Part shown: positions 16,626-24,996 of the stretch, one piece after another
How positions within the stretch are numbered: the stretch's first letter is position 1
Layout of the letters: every line of letters begins with the position of its first letter
From: Streptomyces sp. S.PNR 29
GTDB taxonomy: Bacteria > Actinomycetota > Actinomycetes > Streptomycetales > Streptomycetaceae
Assembly (NCBI RefSeq): GCF_030386795.1
Contig: NZ_JANUQM010000011.1
Span: 124,001 to 188,000, forward strand
DNA: 64,000 nucleotides
Direction of reading: 5' to 3'
The notes under the pieces: model-generated
What the model was told of the DNA's origin: nothing
What the model saw: only the letters and a program-made list of their open reading frames with translations
Databases searched by the model: none
Made by a program: the position numbers and the translations under genes

Positions 16626-19600
16626 CTACTTGATGCGGATCTCGGCGAGTTGGAGGCGGTACTTGGTGGTCTCGTCCGAGGCGGGCTTGCCGAGCTTGGA
16701 GGCCTTCAGGCGTAGATAGCGGCCGGTGGCGGACGTGAGGGTGTAGGTCTGAGCGGCTCCGTTGGGGTTGGGTTCGGCAGTGATGGTGCGGGCGGTGGTG
16801 TAGGTTCCGGATCCGTCGGGGCGAGTCTGGATGGTGAAGTCGACGGGGAACCCCGCTGTGCCGCCGCCGGCTGCGCCGGTGTCCGTGCGGGGGTGGAGCG
16901 TGACGGAGCCGATGGCCCGGTCGGCGCCGAGGTCGATCTCGATCCACACCGGGGTGGCGCTGACGTCGGCGGAGGGGAAGTCGATGCTGGTGAAGCCCTT
17001 GGCGCCGGTCACGCTGGTGAGCTTGCCGTCGAGGACGCGTGTCTTGCCCCAGTCACCGTTCTCCAGCGTGTAGTTGGCGGTGACGGTGGTCGCGGCGGTG
17101 GGAACGGTGAGTTCGGCGAGCTGGAGACGGTACTTGGTCGTCTCGTCGACGGGAGGGGGACCGAGCTTGGTGGCTTGCAGCCGTACGTAGCGGGCGGTCG
17201 TGGTTTTGAAACCGTACGTCTGTACGAGCCCGCCCGGGTTGGGTTCGGCGGTGACCGTGCGGACGGTGGTGTAGGTGCTCGACCCGTCGGGGCGGGTCTG
17301 GATGGTGAAGTCGACGGGGAAGCCCGCCGTGCCGCCGCCGACCGCCGGGGTGTCGGTGCGCGGGAAGAGCCGTACGGCGTCGAGGTCGGTGTCGGTGCCG
17401 AGGTCGATCTCCACCCAGACGGGGTTCGCGTTGACGTCGGCGGAGGGGAAGTCGATGCTCGTGTAGCCCTTGGCGCCGGTCACGCTGGTGAGCTTGCCGT
17501 CGGTGAGCCGGTTCTTGCCCCAGTCGCTGTTCTCCAGGCTGCTGTTGCTGGTGACGGGCCGGCCGAGGGCGAGGTTGTCGAGGCGGCCGGCACCGGTGAC
17601 GGTGAACGTCCAGTTGCCCGGCTGGAGGGTGAAGTAGACGTACGAGGAGTCCTTGCTGGCGTAGCTGAGACCGGAGACGCTGCCGGTGGCGGCGCCGCCC
17701 GTGAAGACGGTGGTTCCGTTGGCCTTGATGGCCGGTGAGGATCCACGGTACGTCGGGACACCCACCCGCGCGGTCGTCGCAGCCGGGGAGGTGAGGGTCA
17801 GGGTGACCTGGTCGCCGTCGCGCGTGATGCCGAAGCGGATGTCGCCCTTGACGGTCGGCGTGACCGTGTTGATCTTCGTGAGGGTGCCGGTCTGCGGGAT
17901 GACGTCGTACGTCTCCCAGCCGGGCTTGGTGGGACGGACGCCGGCGGCGTAGGCGGACAGGGTGTACAAGGGTCCGCCGTTCCAGGCGTGGTTGTCGGTG
18001 CCGCCCGACTTGTCCCAGATCTCCCACAGTGTGTAGCAGGTGGGGTCGGCGACCTGGGCGGCGTAGCGGTTGCGCATCCGCTCCTCGGCGACGGTGGCCG
18101 CGCCCATCAGATACAGCGCCTCCAGGACGTAGAACTCCATGTAGGGGCTGGCGTTGAGGTGGGTGCGCAGCACCTCGGTGATCGCCCGGTGGCGGGAGGC
18201 TGGCGCGAGGCCGGCGACGACGGCGAGGCCGTTGGCGCGGTCATCGGTGTCGCCGGTGTAGCCGGGTGAGCGGTACTCGTTCTTGGAGGTGTTCCACAGA
18301 ACGCGGTCGAAGTTGGCCTTGATGCTGTCGCGCTTGGCCTGCCAGGCGGCGACGTCGCCACTGTTGCCGCTGAGACCGGCGAGGGTGATGGCCGTGTCGA
18401 GGGCCAGGTAGTACCAGCAGTTGTCGAGGACGCGGGCGTCGATGTTGCTGCCCCAGTCCTCCCAGTCCCAGTCCCCGGCGCGGTGGTTGACCAGCCCGTC
18501 CGCGTCCAGGCTCCACAGATTCAGGTACGCCTTCACTGCCGGGTAAGTGCCGGAGACGGCGTCGGAGTTGCCGGTGTAGAGGTGGTACGTGCCGAAGGCC
18601 CACACCGAGGCGAGCATCTGGACGGGCAGTTCAGCGGTCCAGATGGTGGACGGGATCGGCGAGTAGAGCACGCCGCCGGGCTTTTGCCAGGCGGTCAGCT
18701 GGGCGATGGCCTTGGCGCCGAGGGCGTGGGAGCGGGTGTCGAAGGTGTAGAAGCCTTCTTTGAGCTGGTTGACCACATCGCCCCACCACTGGGCGCGCTC
18801 GCGGGTGGGGCAGTCCATGTAGTTGTCGCGCATGTTGACGTACATGGTGCGCGCCGCCTTGCCCCACAGGGCGTCGAGGAAGGCGTCATTGCTGCTGAAC
18901 GATCCGGCGAAGTCGGTGTCGTAGCCGGACTCCCGGTACTTCAGATCCAGGATGGTGACGCCCGTGGGGATCGTGTACTTCACCGCCGTGCCGCTCATCC
19001 AGGCCAGCGCCTCGAACTCCTGGACCCCGCCCTTGCAGACGTAGGTGGCGCGAATGTTGTTCTCCGCCCCGGGTGTGAGGCCGGTCAGGCCGTCGCCGTC
19101 GGCGTAGTGGTCGGTCTGCATGCCGATCACCGCGCCGGTCGGAGCGTCCACCTTCAGATACGGCGTGACCTGGAGGTTCGAGGGCAGGGTGGCCGTGATG
19201 GCGGTGGCGCCCTGTCCCGTGGACGGCAGCGACGAGGCGTTGCCGTAGGACTTCAGACCCGAGTACCGGAACTGTGGGACCGGCCGCCGGACGAGATCGT
19301 TCCAAGGCGCGGCACCAGCGGCTCCGAAGTCGGTGGGGGCGCTCCACGTGCTGTCGTCGAAGCCGGCCGACTCCCAGGCGGTCATGGCGGTGGCGTTGCG
19401 GGCGTCGTAGTAGACGTTCGACTCCGGCAGGCGGAAGTTGACCTGGGTGCCGCTGGTGTTGTTGGAGTAGCCCGGGTGGACGATGTGCTTCCAGCTGGTG
19501 TCGCTGACGATCCGGGTGGTGGTGGAACCGGTGGTGATGTCGGACTGGAACAGCAGACCGCCCTTGCCGCTGCTGCTGTGCGAGAAGCCCTGCTTGCCGA

Positions 19601-20043
19601 AGTACCACACCAGCAGCGCCACCGTGTTGCGGCCGCTCGTGAGATAGGGAGCGAGGTCGATCTCGTCGTAGTAGGTGTCCGTGCGGTTGGGGCCGCGCTT
19701 GAGCTGCCCGTCGAAGACGACCAGCGTGCCGTTGACCCAGAGCCAGTACTTGGAGTCCGCCGCAATCTGCGTCACCGCCTTCGACGGCGCGGACCCCAGA
19801 GTGAACGATCTACGGAACGCCACCCACTGGTTCGTCGAGCTGGACGGAGCCCAGAGTGAACGATCTACGGAACGCCACCCACTGGTTCGTCGAGCTGGAC
19901 GGAGCCCAGATCCACTTCGCGGTCCAGGAGACGGCGGCCGACGCCGCCGGAGCGAGCCCCGGCAGAAGTGTCGAGCCGAGGGTGGGCGCGAGCGCCACGG
20001 CTATCGCCGAGCGCAGGACGGACCGGCGCGTTACAGAGGACAT
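16626..20043 (-). pseudogene. GH78 alpha-L-rhamnosidase-type enzyme, frameshifted
   Basis: ATG at 20043 (AGGAG upstream) opens a twin-arginine signal peptide MSSVTRRSVLRSAIAVALA, ending near ASAAV. The mature protein continues WTAKWIWAPSSSTNQWVAFRRSFTLGS, then a 55-bp tandem duplication at 19795-19904 shifts the frame by one. Removing one copy gives a clean frame of 1,120 residues, so the gene was intact before the event. The body holds the GH78 landmark DCPTRERAQWWGD and the six-hairpin catalytic barrel, followed by two similar C-terminal F5/8-type modules (encoded about 17070-17580 and 16626-17070). The enzyme would release terminal rhamnose from plant glycans outside the cell. Without its signal peptide the remaining GTG-started frame (from 19823) lacks a ribosome-binding site and is probably not made. 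Confidence 0.85.
19795..19910. repeat. 55-bp tandem duplication inside the GH78 gene
   Basis: Bases 19795-19849 are repeated exactly at 19850-19904, and six further bases of a third unit (CCCAGA) follow. The unit length of 55 is not a multiple of three, so the duplication breaks the reading frame between the Tat signal peptide and the catalytic body. Exact identity means the event is very recent or an assembly artefact. Confidence 0.95.
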
Positions 20044-20128
20044 GCGGGCTCCTGCTGTCGATGTGCGGTGATGGTGGGCGAGGCGTTCTGGAGACCGGGG
20101 AGGGGAGGGACTTGTGGAGCGCGGCGTT

Positions 20129-20142
20129 TTGAATCGTTTCAA
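20129..20142. promoter_or_regulatory. LacI-type operator upstream of GH78
   Basis: TTGAATCGTTTCAA has TTGAA/TTCAA arms around a central CG, the layout of LacI-family operators, and lies 86 bp upstream of the GH78 start. It shares the core GAA-N-CG-N-TTC with two sites (34671-34680 and 34819-34828) upstream of the LacI gene at 34863, so the same protein may bind all three (inference). Confidence 0.5.
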
Positions 20143-20270
20143 CAACGGGTGTGCAGCGGGAATTCTTTGCTGCCACGCGAGAGGGTGTCAAGGCCCGTGC
20201 GGCCGGTGTCCGCAGGAGCGGGGTCCTGCAGCGCCAAGTGGGCTTTCATGACCTGTCCAGTAGGTTCGTC

Positions 20271-20434
20271 GAGGCGCCGTCGGTAGTGGTTGTGTCGGGC
20301 CGTTGCCTGGCGCTGTCTGCGCCAGGTGGACCAGAGCAGCGCCCTCGGTACCAAGCGGTCCAGTGGCTGACCTGGTAGTGGTCGAGTCCGACGTGGCTCT
20401 TGGCGGCCTGGGGCCACTCCTCGATGCTCCAACG
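20271..20434 (-). pseudogene. IS701/IS4-type transposase C-terminal remnant
   Basis: The minus strand encodes RWSIEEWPQAAKSHVGLDHY, then QVSHWTAWYR (20345-20434), the conserved C-terminal block of IS701-like DDE transposases, where the EE pair includes the catalytic glutamate. After a frameshift, ALLWSTWRRQRQATARHNHY followed by RRR (20271-20342) matches the usual basic tail. No start, terminal inverted repeat or upstream catalytic domain was found, so this is a small decayed relic between GH78 and GH43. Confidence 0.65.
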
Positions 20435-20667
20435 GAGCCGGTGGGGCCCGCGCAAGGATGTCGGCGGCCTTGGGATCCAGTGACCTGACCGGGCGCTCAC
20501 CGTCGGGAGCACACCCACTCAGCCCCCTTGGCCGCGCTTCCGTCCAACTGCCGCGCGCCGATGTCCCGTAGCACCTGTCAACACGTGTGCGACCGCATTC
20601 CGCACTGGCGTGGGACCGTTCAACGCGCTCCCAGGAGGAGGTCCAGGCAGGGTTCTGGGCGGCGGTT

Positions 20668-22104
20668 TCAGGCGCCGCGCCGCTGGAAGTCCTGGTTGCC
20701 GCCGGTGCCGCAGGGCCACTGGATGAGGCGAGCGCCGTTCGCGGTGGACGCCTCCTTCACGTCCAGGCATTTGCCGCTGTGCCGCGCGACGAGGTGGTAG
20801 TAGCCGTTGCCCTGGTCCTGCGGGAGCCACTGCTGGTTGGTGCCGGTGGTGCAGCGGTACTGGTTGACGTATGCGCCGTCAGCGGTGGAGCCGTTCGCCA
20901 CGTCCAGGCATTTGCCGCTGTGCTCGGCGACGACCTGAACATAGCCGCCGCCGGCGTCGGTGAGCCGCCACTGTTGGTTGAGGCCGCCGTTGCAGTCCCA
21001 CTGGACGGTGACCGCGTTGTCGGCCGCGGAGTTGTCCGAGACGTCGACGCACCTGCCGCTGTGCCGGGCGACGAAGTTGTAGTAGGGGCCGCCGCCCACA
21101 CCGGTGACCGTCCCGGCCGCCGTGTCGACGGCGATCTGCGGGTACCACGGCAGGTTCATGGTCGTGCTGGTGGGGAAGGTCAGGGGCAGCCAGACGTACT
21201 GCGAGTCCGCGACCGTGCCGCCCATCGAGTTGCCCCAGCGGTCACCCATGTACAGGTAGGAGGTGCCGGCGGTGCCCTGGAGGGGGAGGACGAAGGCGGT
21301 CTGGGAGCCGTAGGCGGTGTCGTTGCCGATGTCCCTCATGGCGGTCCACGGGCCGGCGAGGCCGGTGGCGGTGGCGTACCGCTGCTGGTTGGGCTTCCAG
21401 CCGCTGTTGCCGGAGGTGAGCATGAAGTAGACGCCGCCCCGCTTGAACAGCGCCGGAGCCTCGCGGTAGGCACCGGGCCACGGGTTGGCGACCAGGCTGC
21501 TGACCCCGGTGTAGTCGGCGGTGAGCCTGAAGATGGCGAGGTCGGCGTTCTCGTTGGCGGAGGAGACGAGGTAGGCCGTGCCGTCGTCGTCCTTGTACAG
21601 GGTCATGTCCCGCGAGGTGATGCCGAGCGGCCGGAAGCTGCCCAGGTAGGTGTAGGTGCCGTCGACCGTGTCCGACACTGCGACCGCGACGCGGGCCTGG
21701 GTGTAGTCGGTGGCCAGTTCCTTGTGCATCCACATGACGTACTTGCCGGTGGTGCTGTTGTAGATGACCTTGGGCCGCTCGATGTTGGCGGAGGCCAGCT
21801 CGGCCGCGCTGCTCTGCGTCAGCACGTTGTTGCGGAACTCCCAGGTCTTCAGGTCCGTCGACCGGTAGACCGAGACGTACTTGAAGGAGTTGTCGGGATT
21901 GCGGTTCTCGCCGAACCAGTAGAAGTACGAGCCGACCTTGATCACACCACCGCCATGGGCGTGGACCACGGCCCCGGTGGTGTCGGTGAACTGGGTCGCG
22001 TTGGTCACGGTGACGGAAGCGGCCTGCGCGGGCGCGCCGGTGGCCAGAAGCCCGGACACGCACACGAGTACGGCAGACAGCAGCAAGCAGACACGACGGA
22101 GCAT
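20668..22104 (-). CDS. GH43 exo-beta-1,3-galactanase-like enzyme with ricin lectin
   Basis: The 478-residue secreted protein has a Sec signal peptide (MLRRVCLLLSAVLVCVSG, cleavage near APAQA). A five-bladed GH43 domain spans about residues 30-345 and a CBM13/ricin-type beta-trefoil spans about 350-478, with three units each carrying a QW-type motif. GENRNPDNSFKYVSVYRS, NIERPKVIYNSTTGKYVMWM and YREAPALFKRGGVYFMLTS resemble GH43 subfamily 24, whose known members cut beta-1,3-galactan of arabinogalactan from the non-reducing end; the E of YREAP would be the acid. ATG at 22104 follows GAAGGAAA. Subfamily and activity are inferred by resemblance. Confidence 0.8.
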   Translation of the reverse strand: MLRRVCLLLSAVLVCVSGLLATGAPAQAASVTVTNATQFTDTTGAVVHAHGGGVIKVGSYFYWFGENRNPDNSFKYVSVYRSTDLKTWEFRNNVLTQSSAAELASANIERPKVIYNSTTGKYVMWMHKELATDYTQARVAVAVSDTVDGTYTYLGSFRPLGITSRDMTLYKDDDGTAYLVSSANENADLAIFRLTADYTGVSSLVANPWPGAYREAPALFKRGGVYFMLTSGNSGWKPNQQRYATATGLAGPWTAMRDIGNDTAYGSQTAFVLPLQGTAGTSYLYMGDRWGNSMGGTVADSQYVWLPLTFPTSTTMNLPWYPQIAVDTAAGTVTGVGGGPYYNFVARHSGRCVDVSDNSAADNAVTVQWDCNGGLNQQWRLTDAGGGYVQVVAEHSGKCLDVANGSTADGAYVNQYRCTTGTNQQWLPQDQGNGYYHLVARHSGKCLDVKEASTANGARLIQWPCGTGGNQDFQRRGA

Positions 22105-22546
22105 GGGTTTCCTTCGTCGAAAGCTGGCGGGAGAGCAGAAGTCGGCGCCGCGTTCGGCTCCTCTGAGGTGGCGGCTCATCCAGCCCGGGACTTTGATAAA
22201 TGTCAGAAGCTGTGCGTTTCTGCTGGAGCACGGTAGGGCTCGACGAGGGTCTCGTCAACGCTTCGGACCGATCCCCTCTCGATCCTCTGCATCGCAGCCC
22301 TTACTCAATACATCCCATGTTCAGGCGACTGTCGAGCCGCGTCGTAAGGTTCAGTCGAGAAATTGCGCCGCAACACTAGACAGAAGCAGCGTGCTTGGTT
22401 GTTAATCCATCCAATGTATCCGGGCGGGCGGGACGGATACCGGGACGCTCATGGGGCGCGGACCCACTGGTCGAACCCACGCTTCCGCTTGGCTCAAGGG
22501 CGCCCGACCCGCGCTCGCTTTTGACAACCAAACAGGAGGAACCACG
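22105..22546. other. Divergent promoter region of GH43 and GH29 genes
   Basis: This 442-bp gap separates two divergent secreted hydrolases. The only elements seen are ordinary ribosome-binding sites at both ends (AGGAGG at 22534-22539 for GH29) and a locally AT-richer stretch around 22370-22420. No GAA-N-CG-N-TTC operator and no gene were found. Confidence 0.5.
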
Positions 22547-24886
22547 GTGCCGGAATCCATCTCACGCAGATCGGTGCTCGCCGGCATGGCGGCCATGACG
22601 GTGGCCGCCACGGTCGGGACCGTCGCGGTGGCGACGCCGGCGTACGCGGCGACGGCCGACCCCCTGCCACTCCCGCCCCTGCGCATCCCGAAGACCGACA
22701 TGGGCATCGAGCAGCAGCCCGACTCCAAGATCCAGTGGCTTCAGGACGCCAAGCTGGGCATGTTCATCCACTGGGGTGTCTACTCCGGCCCGGCCAGGGG
22801 CGAGTGGTGGATGCACAACGCCCCGATCACGCCTTCCGACTACCGGAAGTACGTCACCGACGCCACCAGCGAGCAGTTCACCGCGGACGCCTACGACCCC
22901 ACCGCGTGGGCGCAGTTGGCCAAGGACTTCGGGGCGAAGTACGTGACGCTGACGACGCGTCACCACGACGGTTTCGCCCTGTGGCCGCTGAACCATCCCA
23001 ACGCCTGGAGTTCCGGGCAGGCCCCGCTGAACCGGGACTTCGTCAAGGACTACGTGGCGGCGGTGCGGGCGGCCGGGCTGAAGGTAGGCCTGTACTACTC
23101 GCCGATCAACTGGCGTTACCCCGGCTACTACGACGTCACCGGCACCAACTGCGCGACCAACCCGTGGAACTACACCACCGACCCCGCGCACAAGGAGAAC
23201 GCGCGGGTCATGAAGACCGAGGTGTACGAGTCGATCAAGGAGCTGGTCACCCAGTACGGCGTCATCGACGACCTGTGGTGGGACGGCGGCTGGCTGGCGG
23301 AGAAGGGCAGCGACGCCGACGCCGCGTTCTTCTGGGAGCCCGGCCAGTACCGGGACACCGCCAACCAGTGGCCGGTGGACGCCGCCTACGGCGAGACGGA
23401 CGCCGGCGGCAAGCCGCTCGGGCTGATGGGTATGGTGCGCAAGCACCAGCCCGACATCGTCGCCAACCTGCGGTCCGGCTGGATGGGCGACTACATCAAC
23501 GACGAGGGCCCCGGGGTACCCACCGGGGCGATACGCACCGGCAACCTCGTCGAGAAGGTCTTCACCGTCGGCAGCTCCTGGGGCTACAACTCCGACGGCA
23601 GGGTGATGAGTTACGGCACCGCCATGAACATCCTGGTGAACTGCTGGGTGCGGAACATGACCGCGATGGTCAACGTCGGCCCGGACCGGCACGGCACCGT
23701 CTCCTCCGGCCAGGCGAACCTGCTGCGCCAGATCGGCACCTTCATGACCGCCTGCGGCCAGTCCGTCTACGGAACCCGCGGCGGCCCGTGGAACCCCGTC
23801 GACGGCCAGTACGGCTTCACCTACAAGGACAACACCTTCTACGTTCACCTGCTGCCCGGCTACAGCGGAACCTCCTTCACCACTCCGCCGGTCGGCGACG
23901 CCCAGGTCACCCGCGTCTTCGACGTACGCGCCGGCACCAACCTGCCGTACACGGTCGGCGGTGACGGCCGGGTCACCATCACCGGCATCGACCGCACCAC
24001 CCACCCCCAGGACAGCGTCGTCGGCGTCACCCTGGACCGCTCCGTGCAGCCCGCCGACATCGCCGCCGGCAAGACCGCCACCGCCGACAGCGAGGAGACC
24101 TCCAAGGGCAACTACGCCGCCAAGGCCGTCGACGGGTCCACCTCCACCCGCTGGTGCGCGAACAACGGCAACACCGGCCACTGGCTGAAGGTCGACCTCG
24201 GCTCCACCCGCTCCCTCACCGGCACCCGCATCGCCTGGGAGCTGGACAAGACCAACTACCAGTACAAGATCGAGGGTTCGACCGACGACACCACCTGGAC
24301 CCTCCTCGCCGACCGTACCGCCACGACCAGCACCAGCCAGGTGCAGGTCGCCCAGTTCCGGGCGCAGGCGCGGTACGTGCGCGTCACGGTCACCGGGCTG
24401 CCGACCGGCGTGTGGGCCTCCATCCGCAACCTGGAGGTCTACGACCGTCCCTTCGCCGCGGACCTCGGCACCTTCAAGCTGGTCAACCGCAACAGCGGCA
24501 AGGTGATGGACGTCAAGGACGCCTCGACCAGCGACGGCGCCTCGATCATCCAGTATCCCTGGACCGGCGGCCCCAACCAGCAGTGGAAGCTGCTGCCGAA
24601 CGCGGACGGCTCCTACCGGCTGGTCAGCGCCAAGAGCGGCAAGGTCCTCGAAAGCCCCGACGGCTCCGCCCAGGGCGCGATCCTCGACCAGTCGGCCGAC
24701 GACGGCGGCGACAACCAGTGGTGGAAGCTGGTCCCCTCCAAGACCAGCGGCTACTACCGGCTCGTCAACGTCCACACCGGATGGTGCGCCGACGTCAAGG
24801 ACGCCTCGACCAACGACGCCGCCTACGTGATCCAGTGGCCCACCACCGACGGCCCCAACCAGGACTGGCAGCTCGTCGCGCTCTGA
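22547..24886 (+). CDS. GH29 alpha-L-fucosidase with F5/8C and ricin modules
   Basis: The 779-residue protein starts at GTG 22547 behind AGGAGG. It has a Tat signal peptide (SRRSVLAGMAAMTVAATVG, cleavage near AYAAT), then a GH29 barrel (about 40-480) with LGMFIHWGVYSG, TTRHHDGFALWP and DDLWWDGGW, whose aspartate near residue 246 is the expected nucleophile. An F5/8 type C discoidin domain (about 505-640) and a ricin-type beta-trefoil (about 645-779) follow. GH29 retaining enzymes release alpha-linked fucose from glycans or glycoproteins outside the cell. A paralogue of nearly the same length and architecture lies inverted at 29213-31557. Confidence 0.9.
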   Translation: MPESISRRSVLAGMAAMTVAATVGTVAVATPAYAATADPLPLPPLRIPKTDMGIEQQPDSKIQWLQDAKLGMFIHWGVYSGPARGEWWMHNAPITPSDYRKYVTDATSEQFTADAYDPTAWAQLAKDFGAKYVTLTTRHHDGFALWPLNHPNAWSSGQAPLNRDFVKDYVAAVRAAGLKVGLYYSPINWRYPGYYDVTGTNCATNPWNYTTDPAHKENARVMKTEVYESIKELVTQYGVIDDLWWDGGWLAEKGSDADAAFFWEPGQYRDTANQWPVDAAYGETDAGGKPLGLMGMVRKHQPDIVANLRSGWMGDYINDEGPGVPTGAIRTGNLVEKVFTVGSSWGYNSDGRVMSYGTAMNILVNCWVRNMTAMVNVGPDRHGTVSSGQANLLRQIGTFMTACGQSVYGTRGGPWNPVDGQYGFTYKDNTFYVHLLPGYSGTSFTTPPVGDAQVTRVFDVRAGTNLPYTVGGDGRVTITGIDRTTHPQDSVVGVTLDRSVQPADIAAGKTATADSEETSKGNYAAKAVDGSTSTRWCANNGNTGHWLKVDLGSTRSLTGTRIAWELDKTNYQYKIEGSTDDTTWTLLADRTATTSTSQVQVAQFRAQARYVRVTVTGLPTGVWASIRNLEVYDRPFAADLGTFKLVNRNSGKVMDVKDASTSDGASIIQYPWTGGPNQQWKLLPNADGSYRLVSAKSGKVLESPDGSAQGAILDQSADDGGDNQWWKLVPSKTSGYYRLVNVHTGWCADVKDASTNDAAYVIQWPTTDGPNQDWQLVAL

Positions 24887-24896
24887 ACGACGGGCC

Positions 24897-24931
24897 GTGG
24901 TGCCGGGCCGCCCGTGGGGGTCCGGCACCAC
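24897..24931 (+). terminator. Hairpin between GH29 and GH95-like genes
   Basis: Perfect 10-bp arms GTGGTGCCGG (24897-24906) and CCGGCACCAC (24922-24931) flank a 15-nt loop, ten bases after the GH29 stop. It would end or attenuate the GH29 transcript before the next gene. Confidence 0.6.
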
Positions 24932-24951
24932 GCCCGCCTCCATCACTTCCT

Positions 24952-24968
24952 CCCCCCCCCCCCCCCCC
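24952..24968. repeat. 17-base poly-C tract
   Basis: Seventeen consecutive C residues lie 28 bp upstream of the GH95-like signal-peptide region. A homopolymer this long is exceptional even for a high-GC genome. It may be a slippage-prone site, a repair scar or an assembly error. Confidence 0.9.
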
Positions 24969-24996
24969 AAGGATCAGCGCCCTGGGGGTTCACCAC

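Noticed and set aside
16626..19823. GH78 as an intact shorter gene starting at GTG 19823
   Set aside because: That start lies within the duplicated segment, lacks a ribosome-binding site and would drop the export signal; a disrupted gene is the better reading.
20668..21100. Tandem DNA repeat in the GH43 C-terminal region
   Set aside because: The periodicity reflects the three homologous units of the ricin-type trefoil in protein, not a DNA repeat element.
22562..24970. Very long open frame antisense to the GH29 gene
   Set aside because: It is the high-GC complement of a well-supported gene, has no domain and no ribosome-binding site.
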